A stretch of DNA of 64,000 nt from Bradyrhizobium sp. (GTDB taxonomy: Bacteria; Pseudomonadota; Alphaproteobacteria; Rhizobiales; Xanthobacteraceae). A program made the translations under genes and the position numbers. Below, piece after piece: positions 9,465 through 19,215 of this stretch. The notes beneath the pieces are model-generated. The model was not told the origin of the DNA, ran no database searches, and saw nothing but the letters and a program-made list of their open reading frames with translations. Where the stretch lies: NCBI RefSeq assembly GCF_027451485.1, contig NZ_DAIDJE010000139.1, forward strand, positions 39,004-103,003. Reading direction: 5' to 3'. Positions within the stretch are counted from its first letter, which is position 1, and every line of letters starts with the position of its first letter.

Positions 9465-10541
9465 TCAAGCCTCAAGCGGCTCGTTCGACACGATCTCGAT
9501 GCCGAAGCCGGAAAGGCCTTTGTAGTCGTGAAGCGACGAGCTCAGGTTCCGGATCGATGTGACGCCAAGATCGCGCAGGATCTGTGCGCCGACGCCGACT
9601 TCGCGCCATTGCCTGTTGCGGTCGGCCTCCGCCGTCTGCTCTTCCGGCAAGGGCGCCACCGGAACGCCGGCCGCGCCGTCGCGCAAATAGACCAGAACGC
9701 CGCTGCCGTTTTTCCTGAACTGTTCCAGCACCGAGGTCATGAGTTTCGGTCCGGTGAAGATGTCCCGCACGATGTTCGGCTTGTGAAAGCGCGTCAGTAC
9801 GTTCTTGCCGTCGCCGATACCGTTGTAGACGAAGGCGACATGGGCGATGGAATCGAACGGCGAACGGTAGGCAAAGCCCTGCATCGGCCCGATCGGGCTA
9901 TCGGCGGTAAATGTCGAGACCCGTTCGATCAGCTTCTCGCGTGCCTGCCGGTAGGCGATCAGTTCGGCAATGGTGAGACGTTTGAGCTTGTGGGCCTTGG
10001 CGAACCGCGCCACCTGCTCGCCCTTCATCACCGAGCCGTCGTCGTTCATCAATTCGCTGATGACACCGACGGGCGGCAGGCCGCTCAGCCTGCAGAGGTC
10101 GACCGCGGCTTCGGTATGGCCCGAGCGGAGCAGCACACCGCCATCCCGCGCGATCAGCGGAAACACATGGCCGGGTCGGGCAAAATCGTTGGCGCCCACA
10201 TTCGGATTGGCCAGCGCCCGGCAGCAGGAGGCGCGCTCTTCCGCCGAAATGCCGGTGCCGCCGTCCGGCTTATAGTCGATTGAGACCGTAAATGCGGTGG
10301 TGTGGCTGGAGTCGTTGTGCGCCACCATGGGATCGAGCCGCAGGCGGCGCGCGTCTTCCGGCGTAATCGGTGCACAGACGATGCCGGAGGTGTGGCGAAT
10401 GATGAACGCCATCTTCTCCGCTGTACAGAGCGAGGCGGCGACGATCAGGTCGCCCTCGCCTTCACGGTCGTCATCGTCGGTGACAACGACAAGCTCTCCT
10501 TGAGCAAAGGCAAACAGAACTTCCTGAATTGGGTCGGCCAT
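9465..10541 (-). CDS. ribB: 3,4-dihydroxy-2-butanone 4-phosphate synthase with degenerate RibA-like C-terminus
   Basis: Riboflavin biosynthesis enzyme making the four-carbon unit from ribulose 5-phosphate. The N-terminal domain (about residues 1-200) has the acidic DDDDREGEGDL active-site loop and RSGHTEAAVDL. The C-terminal ~150 residues align in outline with GTP cyclohydrolase II but lack its three zinc-binding Cys residues; the usual nucleotide loop is replaced, while YKGLSGFGIEIV remains. RibA activity is therefore probably lost. Start at ATG 10541, following AAGAGA, one base after the stop of the small upstream ORF. An FMN riboswitch lies upstream, so expression should fall when FMN is high. 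Confidence 0.9.
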   Translation of the reverse strand: MADPIQEVLFAFAQGELVVVTDDDDREGEGDLIVAASLCTAEKMAFIIRHTSGIVCAPITPEDARRLRLDPMVAHNDSSHTTAFTVSIDYKPDGGTGISAEERASCCRALANPNVGANDFARPGHVFPLIARDGGVLLRSGHTEAAVDLCRLSGLPPVGVISELMNDDGSVMKGEQVARFAKAHKLKRLTIAELIAYRQAREKLIERVSTFTADSPIGPMQGFAYRSPFDSIAHVAFVYNGIGDGKNVLTRFHKPNIVRDIFTGPKLMTSVLEQFRKNGSGVLVYLRDGAAGVPVAPLPEEQTAEADRNRQWREVGVGAQILRDLGVTSIRNLSSSLHDYKGLSGFGIEIVSNEPLEA

Positions 10542-10542
10542 G

Positions 10543-10752
10543 TCAGGTCTCTTGAGATTCTTGCTGGAGGGATCGAGCATTTAGCCCGGCGGCAAGGCAC
10601 CTGCCAGCGCCATGACGCAGGGCGGACCTGCCCCGTACCTCAAAGACGGCGATCCCCCGCCCGGTAGCCAAGGGCAGGACACCAGCGGCAGATGGGCTCG
10701 CGAATTCGCCCTCCCGATTGGCTTCGACATATAGATATCGGGTGTGTGTCAC
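10543..10752 (-). CDS. 69-codon leader ORF between FMN riboswitch and ribB
   Basis: A GTG-initiated ORF with a strong Shine-Dalgarno (GGAAAGGAG) seven to eight bases upstream, in frame within the longer track ORF 10543..10797. Its TGA stop is separated by one base from the ribB ATG, an arrangement that allows translational coupling. The protein has no recognised domain. It may be a leader through which the riboswitch acts, or a chance ORF; codon-use analysis or comparative data would decide. Confidence 0.45.
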   Translation of the reverse strand: MTHTRYLYVEANREGEFASPSAAGVLPLATGRGIAVFEVRGRSALRHGAGRCLAAGLNARSLQQESQET

Positions 10753-10836
10753 AGCGATCTCCTTTCCGGTAACAGACACGTCACCCAAGGCGATCACGGG
10801 CGTGCCAGCCCTGCTTTTCCGCAGAGGCAGGCTCGC

Positions 10837-10980
10837 GCGTTCTCTTTCATCCGGACTTTCACCGTCGGCCCAGGCATCTCACCTGATCTGCTCGACCCTT
10901 CCTTGCAGGAAGGCGCTCGCGGGCTCGCAGCACGGGGGCTGCATACCGCCGGTAGGGATTTTCACCCTGCCCTGAGAACG
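10837..10980 (-). ncRNA. FMN riboswitch (RFN element)
   Basis: On the minus strand the sequence begins CGTTCTCAGGGCAGGGTG and ends GATGAAAGAGAACG, closing a P1 helix (CGTTCTC/GAGAACG). Conserved core blocks are present: AAAATCCCTACCGGCGGT, AGCCCGCGAGCG, GATCAGGTGAGATGCC and GACGGTGAAAGTCCGGATG. The distance to ribB is about 300 bases and no T-tract terminator follows, so control of translation is more likely than transcription termination. Confidence 0.93.
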
Positions 10981-11094
10981 GCTGCATGCTGCATCCCGGG
11001 AGGAAATACGTCAATGCCCAACTGGATGCGGCAGCTTGAGCAAGAGCTCACATCCTCTATGATCGTTTAAAACAAAAAGAGAGAGACCGCGCCC

Positions 11095-12345
11095 ATGACG
11101 GCAACCACCTTTGATTTTGCCCCGTTGCTTCCCTCGGGCCTGCCACCCGCTGCGGCAAGGTGGACGGGGCTGGCAAAATACAGCTTTGTCGGCGGCAACA
11201 ACGATCCGGAGCAGCTCCCGCTCACCGGGCTGATCGATGCGGTCAACGCCGTGATGCGGCGCGAGGGGCGGACGCTTGCAACCTATGGCCTCCAAAGCGG
11301 CCCGCAGGGGTATCTGGCTCTGCGCAAGTTCCTCACTGCGAAACTGAAACGCGACGCCGACATCTCCTGCTCTGCCGAAGACATCCTGATCGTTTCCGGC
11401 TCGCTCCAGGCACTCGATCTGGTGAACGCCACGCTGCTGGCCCGCGGCGATACCGTCATCATCGAGCGAGACACTTACCAGGGCGCTTTGAACCGCCTGG
11501 CGCGGCTTGGGATCAACACGGTCGGCATTCCGCTCGACCGGGACGGCATGCGGATGGATGCCCTCGCCGACGCGCTTGCCGATCTCAAACGCCGAGGCAT
11601 CACGCCGAAATACATCTACACCATCCCGACCGTGCAGAACCCGACCGGCACCATCATGCCGGAGACGCGGCGGCTCGAACTGCTCAGGCTTGCCGAGCAA
11701 TATGGCGTGCCGGTCTTTGAGGACGATTGCTATGCTGACCTGGCCTGGGACGGCAAGCGCCCGCCAGCGATTTACGCCATGAGCAAGACTGCCAACGTCA
11801 TCCATATCGGCTCATTCTCGAAATCGATCGCACCGGCACTGCGCGTCGGATTCATTGTCGCGCCGTGGGCCGCGCTGTCGCGCATCCTGCCGATGAAGAC
11901 CGATGCGGGCAGCGGCGCGCTGGAGCAGATGGTGCTTGCCGAGTATTGCGTGTCACATTTCGAGACGCATGTGCCGGCGCTGCGGCGCGGCCTGCGCGCC
12001 AAGCTCGACACGCTGATGGAAGCGCTCAACGAGCACTTCGGCACGGCGGCGGAATTCGAAGAACCGAAGGGCGGCATTTTCCTCTGGGTCAAGCTACCCG
12101 ACCATGTCGATACGATGAAGCTCTACCAAGCCGCGCTCGCCGCTGGCGTCTCGATCAATCCCGGCCCGGAATGGTCGACCGACAAGGCCTATGCGGGCAG
12201 CCGTTTGCGGCTGTGTTTTGCAAGCCCGACGCAGCAGCAGATACGTGAAGGCATCGCGACGCTCGCCGAGGTCTGCCGAAATGAGTTCGGTGTGCCGGCG
12301 CGCAGTTCGAACAAGGAGCTGCGCGCAGAAGCAGCTCCGCGATGA
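11095..12345 (+). CDS. PLP-dependent aminotransferase (class I/II, 2-aminoadipate/MocR-like fold)
   Basis: Fold-type I aminotransferase of 416 residues lacking the N-terminal HTH of MocR regulators. Visible features are TYGLQSGPQGYLALR, the PLP-site Asn/Pro in TVQNPTGT, Asp/Tyr in EDDCYADL, and the Schiff-base Lys in GSFSKSIAPALRVGF. Homologues are often annotated as 2-aminoadipate or aromatic aminotransferases. It ends four bases before the convergent amidohydrolase gene. The substrate is not determined. Confidence 0.88.
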   Translation: MTATTFDFAPLLPSGLPPAAARWTGLAKYSFVGGNNDPEQLPLTGLIDAVNAVMRREGRTLATYGLQSGPQGYLALRKFLTAKLKRDADISCSAEDILIVSGSLQALDLVNATLLARGDTVIIERDTYQGALNRLARLGINTVGIPLDRDGMRMDALADALADLKRRGITPKYIYTIPTVQNPTGTIMPETRRLELLRLAEQYGVPVFEDDCYADLAWDGKRPPAIYAMSKTANVIHIGSFSKSIAPALRVGFIVAPWAALSRILPMKTDAGSGALEQMVLAEYCVSHFETHVPALRRGLRAKLDTLMEALNEHFGTAAEFEEPKGGIFLWVKLPDHVDTMKLYQAALAAGVSINPGPEWSTDKAYAGSRLRLCFASPTQQQIREGIATLAEVCRNEFGVPARSSNKELRAEAAPR

Positions 12346-12348
12346 GAC

Positions 12349-13620
12349 CTATCTCACCGCAAATGGCGCCTGATATGGCCGGCCGAACGGCACGCCGTTG
12401 ATGACGGTCTGCACCGGCTTCAACTGCACCTTGCCTTCGCGCTTGTTGTTGCGGGTATCGACGAAGGTGACGGGTCCCTCCACCACATCCATGATGGTGA
12501 CGTCGCCCGGTGCGCCGATCTGAAGGGTACCGATCTTGGGCGCGCGATTGATGATCCTGGCCGGAGCAATGGTCGCCATCGCCACCACCTGCTCGAGTGA
12601 GAAACCCATGGCCATGAACTTGCTCATGACGTTGGGCAGGTAAGGCAGACCCGGCGAATTGCCGGAAAAAACATGGATATCGGATGAGAGCGTATCCGGT
12701 GGGCAGCCGGCGGGAATTGCCACTTCCGCCACCGTGAAGTCGAAGCTGCCGCCGCCATGGCCGACGTCAAAGATCACGCCGCGCTGCTTGGCGGCGAGCG
12801 CGGCCGGCAACAGCTTGCCGTCCTGCACGATATTGGTGAAGGCACCGGCCATGTTCGGCGCGCCGGAATAGCAATGGGTCAGAACGTCGCCCGGCCGCAG
12901 CAGGTTGAGAATATCGGTCATCAGCTGCGCAGTCTCGACGCCACCGATATGCACCATCATCCGGGCCGGCCAGCCGCACATCTCGCAGGCCTGGATACCC
13001 CGCTTGAGCGGTTCGATGCCGTGCTTGAAGATCACGTTCTCGGACATCCGCACCTTGACGCCGATGAGGAAGTCCGGATTTTCGGCCAGCCCCATCGCGC
13101 AAGCCTCCACCTGGGCATTGTCGATATTGTACAATTCGGCCACCGGAAAAGCCGACAGACCATTATTGGCAATGTGCAGGAAGGCGTACATCCTCGCCCG
13201 CGTTTGCGCGACGATGAAGCGGCGCAGCGCGGCGAGATTGTTGACGCCGGCGTCGCCGGCCGACACCACGGTCGTGGTGCCCTGGAATTGCACGAGCTCG
13301 TCGGCGGGAATGCCGATCGCCGAGCCGTAAGGGTAGACGTGACAGTGCAGGTCGACGAGGCCGGGCGTCACGAGCTTGCCAGAAGCATCAATGGTCTTGA
13401 GCGCCCGCGCGGGTGGAATTTCCGGTTCGACCGCCTCGACCACGCCCCAGCGGATGCCGATGTCGCGTTTGCCGCGCAAGGACTGGCTGGGATCGAGCAC
13501 ATCGCCGCCCTTGATCACCAAGTCGAATTTGTCGGCCGGACCCATCGCGGCCATGGTCGGGCCCGACAGGGCGGCGGCGGCCGTGCCGGCGAGAAAATGA
13601 CGGCGTGACAGTGCGGACAT
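12349..13620 (-). CDS. amidohydrolase/deacetylase-family metallohydrolase with Tat signal
   Basis: Amidohydrolase-superfamily enzyme of 423 residues. The N-terminus SRRHFLAGTAAAALSG is a twin-arginine signal, implying periplasmic localisation. Metal-site features are LVDLHCHV, the likely carboxylated Lys in IGVKVRMS, MVHIGG, LTHCYSG and SSDIHVFSG. It is a clear paralogue of the gene at 20977, with matching blocks throughout. Family relatives hydrolyse N- or O-acetylated small molecules; the substrate here is unknown. GGGGAGAA precedes the ATG. It stands downstream of the peptide importer and AKR on the same strand, but with gaps. Confidence 0.87.
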   Translation of the reverse strand: MSALSRRHFLAGTAAAALSGPTMAAMGPADKFDLVIKGGDVLDPSQSLRGKRDIGIRWGVVEAVEPEIPPARALKTIDASGKLVTPGLVDLHCHVYPYGSAIGIPADELVQFQGTTTVVSAGDAGVNNLAALRRFIVAQTRARMYAFLHIANNGLSAFPVAELYNIDNAQVEACAMGLAENPDFLIGVKVRMSENVIFKHGIEPLKRGIQACEMCGWPARMMVHIGGVETAQLMTDILNLLRPGDVLTHCYSGAPNMAGAFTNIVQDGKLLPAALAAKQRGVIFDVGHGGGSFDFTVAEVAIPAGCPPDTLSSDIHVFSGNSPGLPYLPNVMSKFMAMGFSLEQVVAMATIAPARIINRAPKIGTLQIGAPGDVTIMDVVEGPVTFVDTRNNKREGKVQLKPVQTVINGVPFGRPYQAPFAVR

Positions 13621-13761
13621 GCTGGCGTTCTCCCCAAAAGATCGATCGTTTCTTATGGTTCGATGATGCGACGGGTTGTGTTTTGGCGCAAGCCGTAGGC
13701 CGCGCCCTCATCGACACGAAGTCGCAGGCCTACCGCGCCGGCCTGGTCAGGCAATCGCCGG

Positions 13762-14580
13762 CTAATCCCAGACCGGCGCGAAGCCCGGCGATACGCACCG
13801 CCGATCCTTGGGCAGGTTCGCGATCGCCTGACGGTCCTCATCGTCGAGCCCGATGTTCAGAGCCTCGAGATTGGCGCGCTGGCTCTCGGCGCGCGAGGCC
13901 TTCGGGATCGCGGCCACACCGTCTTGATCGAGCAGCCATTTCAGGGCGACCTGGGTGGCGCTTGCGCCATGCTTCCTGCCGATCGCAATGAGCGTTTCGT
14001 TGGAAGCCGCCCTTCCCTGCACCAGCGGGCAGTAGGCCACCAGCGGAATCGACTTGGCGGCAAGATAGTTGAGCAAACGGGTCTGATCGAGCATCACGTG
14101 ATACTCGACCTGATTGCAGGCGATCGGCGCCTTGATTTCTTCGACCACTTTCCGGAGCAGCGCGACGTTGAAATTGGCAACGCCGATCGCGCGCGTCCGG
14201 CCTTCCTGCTTGAGCTTCATCAGGGTTTCGAACATCGCCGGCAGGTTCATGTTCGGCGCCGGCCAATGCACGAGATAAAGATCGATCTGGTCCAGCCTGA
14301 GCTTCTTCAGGCTCGCATCGAAGGCGCGGCGGATCGCGTCCGGCGCCAGATTGTCATTCCAGACCTTTGTCGTGACATGCAACTCGTTGCGCGCGATCTT
14401 TGACGCGGCCAGCGCTGCGCCGATCGCCTCTTCATTACCGTACATTTCGGCCGTATCGATGTGGCGATAGCCGAGCGCGAGCGCACTTTCCACCGCAGCG
14501 CGGCAGGCGTCGCCTTGCATGCGGAAGGTACCGAGGCCCAAGCGCGGCAGGCTGATGCCCTGGGTTTGCAGTTTTTCCAT
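13762..14580 (-). CDS. aldo/keto reductase
   Basis: NADPH-dependent aldo/keto reductase of 272 residues, of the 2,5-diketo-D-gluconate reductase-like type. The catalytic tetrad is visible: Asp and Tyr in HIDTAEMYGNE, Lys in TTKVWNDN and His in LYLVHWPAP. The C-terminal region IPKASRAESQ fits the NADP phosphate-binding loop. GGAG precedes the ATG. Monocistronic; the physiological carbonyl substrate is unknown. Confidence 0.9.
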   Translation of the reverse strand: MEKLQTQGISLPRLGLGTFRMQGDACRAAVESALALGYRHIDTAEMYGNEEAIGAALAASKIARNELHVTTKVWNDNLAPDAIRRAFDASLKKLRLDQIDLYLVHWPAPNMNLPAMFETLMKLKQEGRTRAIGVANFNVALLRKVVEEIKAPIACNQVEYHVMLDQTRLLNYLAAKSIPLVAYCPLVQGRAASNETLIAIGRKHGASATQVALKWLLDQDGVAAIPKASRAESQRANLEALNIGLDDEDRQAIANLPKDRRCVSPGFAPVWD

Positions 14581-14737
14581 TGATGAACTCCAAAGACCGG
14601 CAGCCCTGGCCGCAGCAAGGGCGCCTTAGAAACACGAGAGCGGCAGGATTTAGGACGAAATGAGCGTCCCGCCGCTCATAATGTGCGGGGCCGGCGGCAT
14701 TCAAATCAAGATGGCGTCAGCGGGCGGCCGTCCGAGA

Positions 14738-15217
14738 CTATCGCTTCCAGTTGCAGATGCCACCCGACCTGCACGGCCAGACCTGGATACGGGTATCGCG
14801 GGCCTGAGCTTCCACCGGATTTCGTCCATGAAGCGCAACCAGCGCCCGTGGCTTGCGTGGTGCCGCCGCTCGTTCAGCACGCCCATGGGCGAGATGCATG
14901 CGGGGGGCGACCCTGTGCGCGGGCTCGACGTTGGCCGCCGACTTGCTTTCGGCATGGACCGTCTCCGCAGGCACCGCTTTGGGATCGACCACCAGTTCGG
15001 CGTCCGCTTGCGTGGCCTTGTTGCCGCGGTCGACCGTCACATCCAGCGGACCGGGGGTGAAGCTGGTGGCTGGGCCGAGCGGCGCTGGCGACAGCACCGC
15101 CTTCGAGAGGTCGAGATTGAGGAATTCTTCAGGACGGTATGACTGGGCAGCCGTAAGCCCGCTCCAGAGCAGGGCCGCGCCAATGGCCGCCAACAATATG
15201 CCGCGCTTTATGACCAC
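14738..15217 (-). CDS. secreted hypothetical protein
   Basis: Protein of 159 residues with an N-terminal signal peptide (KRGILLAAIGAALLWSGLTAAQ), a low-complexity middle rich in Ala, Val and Pro, and a short C-terminal motif DTRIQVWPCRSGGICNW whose two Cys could form a disulphide. The start is GTG, with AGGAG seven bases upstream. No family with known function is recognised. Confidence 0.6.
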   Translation of the reverse strand: MVIKRGILLAAIGAALLWSGLTAAQSYRPEEFLNLDLSKAVLSPAPLGPATSFTPGPLDVTVDRGNKATQADAELVVDPKAVPAETVHAESKSAANVEPAHRVAPRMHLAHGRAERAAAPRKPRALVALHGRNPVEAQARDTRIQVWPCRSGGICNWKR

Positions 15218-15360
15218 CAGGGACTCCTAAAAGGGTACCTTCCGCAGCAATCTATCTATGGCGCGTGGCGGCCAATTCCAGTGGATTCGGCAGGCAAGGT
15301 TACCGTATGGCCGCAGACCCGGCGGCCGGATTTCACCTGGAAAATCGACGGTCGGGCATT

Positions 15361-16338
15361 TTACGGCAAGCTTTCGAGATGGCATGCCGCCCACTGCCCT
15401 TCCGCGGTCTGACGAAGCTCCGGCTCCTCGGTACGGCAGCGGTCGAACACATAGGGACAGCGCGTGTGAAAGCGGCAGCCGCTCGGCGGATTGATCGGGC
15501 TCGGCACGTCGCCCTTCAGGATCATCGGCTTGCGGCGCACGGTCGGATCGGGCACCGGCACCGCCGAAAGCAGCGCCCTGGTATAGGGATGCTTCGGTTC
15601 CGCAAAAATCCGGTTGCGCGGCGCCATCTCGACGATCTTGCCAAGATACATCACCGCGACGCGATGCGTCATGTGCTCGACGATCGCCAAATCATGGCTG
15701 ATGAAGAGCAGGGCCAGACCGAATTCCCGCTGCAGGTCCTGCAAAAGGTTGACGATCTGCGCCTTGACCGAAACATCGAGCGCCGAGACGGCCTCGTCAC
15801 AGACGATCAGGTCCGGTTCGGCGGCAAGCGCCCGGGCGATGCAGATGCGCTGGCGCTGCCCGCCGGAAAATTCGTGAGGCCGGCGATCCAGCGCGTCGCG
15901 CGGCAGCCGCACCGTGTCCATCAATGCGGCGATTTTCTCTTCAAGTTCCGCGGAGGATTTGGCGAGGTCAAAATTGCGAATCGGCTCCGCCAGAATGTCG
16001 CGCACGCTCAATCGCGGATTGAGGCTGGAAAACGGGTCCTGGAACACCACCTGCACGCGGCGGCGGATCCGGCGCAAACGATCGGCCGAGAGATCGTCGA
16101 TGCGCTGACCGTCGAGCACGACCTGGCCAGCGGTGACATCGAACAGGCGGAGAATGGCGCGTCCGACCGTCGATTTGCCGCAGCCGGATTCACCGACCAG
16201 CGACAGCGTCTCGCCGCGCGCGATTTCGAAAGACACGCCATCGACGGCATAAACACGACTGGTGCTGCGGCGGAAAAGTTTGCCGCGGATGGGAAAGTGT
16301 TTCTTCAGGTCGTTGACCTGCAATAAAGGAGCGTTCAT
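15361..16338 (-). CDS. oligo/dipeptide ABC transporter ATP-binding protein (DppF/OppF type)
   Basis: Second ATPase of a peptide/nickel-family ABC importer, 325 residues. Walker A is GESGCGKST, the signature is SGGQRQR, Walker B is [13 protein letters not shown], and the switch His is in [11 protein letters not shown]. The C-terminal oligopeptide-transporter extension contains [14 protein letters not shown], whose Cys residues bind an iron-sulphur cluster or metal in relatives. It overlaps the preceding ATPase gene by four bases (ATGA), so it is the last gene of a five-gene operon. Confidence 0.93.
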   Translation of the reverse strand: MNAPLLQVNDLKKHFPIRGKLFRRSTSRVYAVDGVSFEIARGETLSLVGESGCGKSTVGRAILRLFDVTAGQVVLDGQRIDDLSADRLRRIRRRVQVVFQDPFSSLNPRLSVRDILAEPIRNFDLAKSSAELEEKIAALMDTVRLPRDALDRRPHEFSGGQRQRICIARALAAEPDLIVCDEAVSALDVSVKAQIVNLLQDLQREFGLALLFISHDLAIVEHMTHRVAVMYLGKIVEMAPRNRIFAEPKHPYTRALLSAVPVPDPTVRRKPMILKGDVPSPINPPSGCRFHTRCPYVFDRCRTEEPELRQTAEGQWAACHLESLP

Positions 16339-17324
16339 GCCGCGGCCGCCTCCTTTTTGGCAAAATGGCAGGCGGCGTAGTGATGCGACGACTTTTCCTC
16401 CAATCCCGGCGCGACCTGGCGGCAGAGATCGGTGGCGAGCGCGCAGCGCCCGGCGAAAGCGCAGCCCATGATACGCTGTTTCAGGCTCGGCACCTGTCCG
16501 GGAATCTCGGCGAGCCGGCCGGCATCGCCGGAGAGCGACGAGCCGAGCCTGGGCACCGCGCCGAGCAAACCTTGGGTGTAAGGATGGCGTGGCGTGCGAA
16601 ACAGGTCCGCGACCGACGCCTCCTCCACCTTGCGGCCGGCATACATCACCATGACGCGCTCGGCGACCTCGGCGACTACCCCGAGATCATGCGTGATCAG
16701 GATCACAGCGGCACCGACCCGGCGTTTCAAATCCAGCATCAGTTGCAGGATCTGGGCTTGGATCGTGACATCGAGCGCCGTGGTGGGCTCGTCGGCGATC
16801 AGAAGCTTCGGATTGCAGGCGAGGGAAATCGCGATCATCACGCGCTGGCGCATTCCGCCCGATAGTTGGTGCGGATATTCCCTGACCCGCCGCGCCGGTT
16901 CGGGTATGCCCACCAGGGCCAGCAACTCGACGGCGCGCTTTTCGGCCGCCTCCTTGCCGAGCCCCTCGTGCAGGCGCAGCGTCTCGCCGATCTGGCGGCC
17001 GACCGTCAGCACCGGATTGAGGCTCGTCATCGGCTCCTGAAAGATCATCGAAATCTCGTTGCCCCGGATATCGCGCATCTCGCGATCGCTCAGCTTCAGA
17101 AGATCCTTTCCACGAAAGCGGATCGAACCCGCGATCTTGCCGGGCGGCTCGGGAATGAGCCGCATCAGCGACATCGATGTCACCGACTTGCCGCAGCCGG
17201 ACTCGCCGACGATCGCCAGCGTCTCGCCTTCGTTGACATGAAACGAGACGCCGTCGACGGCGCGGTTGATGCCGTCCGGGGTGCGGAAGTGAGTCTGGAG
17301 ATTTTCGACTTCAAGCAACGCCAT
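16335..17324 (-). CDS. oligo/dipeptide ABC transporter ATP-binding protein (DppD/OppD type)
   Basis: First ATPase of the importer, 329 residues: Walker [10 protein letters not shown]-loop [11 protein letters not shown], signature LSGGMRQR, Walker [14 protein letters not shown], switch [11 protein letters not shown]. The C-terminus has the family's Cys-containing [14 protein letters not shown]. It begins ten bases downstream of the permease stop and overlaps the next ATPase gene. Confidence 0.93.
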   Translation of the reverse strand: MALLEVENLQTHFRTPDGINRAVDGVSFHVNEGETLAIVGESGCGKSVTSMSLMRLIPEPPGKIAGSIRFRGKDLLKLSDREMRDIRGNEISMIFQEPMTSLNPVLTVGRQIGETLRLHEGLGKEAAEKRAVELLALVGIPEPARRVREYPHQLSGGMRQRVMIAISLACNPKLLIADEPTTALDVTIQAQILQLMLDLKRRVGAAVILITHDLGVVAEVAERVMVMYAGRKVEEASVADLFRTPRHPYTQGLLGAVPRLGSSLSGDAGRLAEIPGQVPSLKQRIMGCAFAGRCALATDLCRQVAPGLEEKSSHHYAACHFAKKEAAAA

Positions 17325-17334
17325 CGGATCGAAC

Positions 17335-18258
17335 CTACAGATTTTTGGCCATGCGAGGATCGAGCGCGTCGCGCAGGCCGTCGCCGACCAAATTCACCGC
17401 AAGCACTGTGATCGAGAGAAACGCGGCCGGGAAGAACACGAGGAAGGGCTTCACCTGCCAAAGCGCCCTGCCCTCCGCCATGATGTTGCCCCAGGAGGGA
17501 ATCGTCGGCGGCGTGCCGGCGCCGATGAAGGAAAGGATCGCTTCTACGATCATGGCGCTGGCGCAGACATACGTGGCCTGTACCAGGAGCGGCGCCAGCG
17601 TATTCGGCAGGATATGGCGGAGGATGATCATAGGCGTTCGCGTCCCGCAGGCGACCGCTGCATCCACATAGGGCTGCTCCCGGAGCGAGAGAACGACACC
17701 GCGAACCAGCCGCGAGACGCGCGGGATTTCTGCGATCGTGATCGCCATGATGACGTTGCCGACGCTGCCGCGCGTCAGGGCCATCAGCGCAATAGCGAGC
17801 AGGATCGGCGGGATCGACATCAGCCCGTCCATGATGCGCATGATGATGGCGTCGGCCCATCGCACGAAACCCGAGACGAGCCCGATGGCAAGACCGGCGA
17901 GCGTGGCGAGCAGTGCCACCGAAAGGCCGACGGTGAGCGAAACGCGCGCCCCGAACATCACGCGCGAATAAACGTCGCGGCCGAGCGCGTCCGTACCGAA
18001 CCAGGACAGTTCCGACGGTGGCCGCATGCGCTTCGCGGGCGCCAATGCCGTAGGATCCACGGTCCAGAGAACCGGCGCAAAAATCCCGATCAAAACCAGG
18101 ATCAGCAGTATTGCCCCGCCAATCGCGACGGTCGGGTTGTTCCTCAGGAAGCCAAACACGCCGCGCCTGACTTGCACCGGAACAAGCAAGTCGGGCGCTT
18201 GCGGGGCGACGACGAGCCCGGGCGGCAGCACCGCTGAACTGGTGGTCGAGACGGTCAA
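17335..18258 (-). CDS. peptide/nickel-type ABC transporter permease (DppC type)
   Basis: Inner-membrane permease of 307 residues with about six transmembrane helices. The N-terminal OppC-N-like helix precedes [22 protein letters not shown], typical of DppC. The EAA-loop region, which contacts the ATPases, includes [17 protein letters not shown]. It overlaps dppB by four bases. Confidence 0.93.
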   Translation of the reverse strand: MTVSTTSSAVLPPGLVVAPQAPDLLVPVQVRRGVFGFLRNNPTVAIGGAILLILVLIGIFAPVLWTVDPTALAPAKRMRPPSELSWFGTDALGRDVYSRVMFGARVSLTVGLSVALLATLAGLAIGLVSGFVRWADAIIMRIMDGLMSIPPILLAIALMALTRGSVGNVIMAITIAEIPRVSRLVRGVVLSLREQPYVDAAVACGTRTPMIILRHILPNTLAPLLVQATYVCASAMIVEAILSFIGAGTPPTIPSWGNIMAEGRALWQVKPFLVFFPAAFLSITVLAVNLVGDGLRDALDPRMAKNL

Positions 18259-19196
18259 TAGCGGATCCTCGGATCAAGCAGCGTATAAGTGACGTCGACC
18301 ATCAGATTGACGAGCGTGTAGAGGAAGGAGAACATCAGGACGATACCCTGGATTACCGGGTAGTCGCGGCGCAGGATCGCATCGACCGTCAGGCGTCCCA
18401 AACCCGGAATGGCGAACACACTCTCGGTCACCACCGCACCGCCGATCAGCAGTGCGATACCGATGCCGATTACGGTGACGATCGGCACGGCAGCGTTTTT
18501 CAACGCGTGAACGAACAGAACATCACGCTGCCCGAGACCTTTGGCGCGGGCCGTACGGACATAGTCCTGTTGTAACACTTCCAGCATCGAGGCCCGCGTG
18601 ATGCGCGCGATCAGCGCGATATAGACGCTGCCAAGTGCGACAGATGGAAGAATGAGACTCTGCAGCCACGGCCAGAACCCTTGGGAAAGCGGCGTATAGC
18701 CCTGGACCGGAAGCCAATCGAGCTCGAGCGCAAAGACATAGGCCAGAACGTATCCGAGCACGAACACCGGCAGCGAAAATGCGGAAACGGCAAACGCCAT
18801 GATCGAGCGATCGATCCAGCTGCCGGCTTTCCAGGCAGCGATCACGCCAAGCGGCACGGCGATCACGAGGGTGAGCGCCAGCGTCAGCATCATCAGCGAG
18901 AGCGTCGGCTCGATCCGCTGCGCGATCATGGAAGTGACCGGAAGATTGGTGAAGATCGAGGTGCCGAGATCGAGGTGCAGGATCCGCCAGCACCAACCGC
19001 CGAACTGGACCAGGAACGGCTGATCGAGACCAAGGCTCTGCCGAATTCGCTCGACGTCGGCCGGGCTTGCCTGATCGCCGGCAATAACCGCCGCCGGGTC
19101 GCCCGGCGCGATGTAAAGCAGGCTGAAGACAAACAAAGCGACGATCGCCATCACGGGGATGGTGACCAGAACGCGCCGAAGGATATAGGAGGCCAT
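18255..19196 (-). CDS. peptide/nickel-type ABC transporter permease (DppB type)
   Basis: Partner permease of 313 residues with about six helices. It has the DppB N-terminus ILRRVLVTIPVM, the conserved FLVQFGGWCWRILHLDLGTS, and the EAA loop YVRTARAKGLGQRDVLFVHALKNA. It lies 19 bases after the binding-protein stop, followed by overlapping dppC. Confidence 0.93.
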   Translation of the reverse strand: MASYILRRVLVTIPVMAIVALFVFSLLYIAPGDPAAVIAGDQASPADVERIRQSLGLDQPFLVQFGGWCWRILHLDLGTSIFTNLPVTSMIAQRIEPTLSLMMLTLALTLVIAVPLGVIAAWKAGSWIDRSIMAFAVSAFSLPVFVLGYVLAYVFALELDWLPVQGYTPLSQGFWPWLQSLILPSVALGSVYIALIARITRASMLEVLQQDYVRTARAKGLGQRDVLFVHALKNAAVPIVTVIGIGIALLIGGAVVTESVFAIPGLGRLTVDAILRRDYPVIQGIVLMFSFLYTLVNLMVDVTYTLLDPRIRY

Positions 19197-19215
19197 GGTC
19201 GCCTTACCGCCCGCG

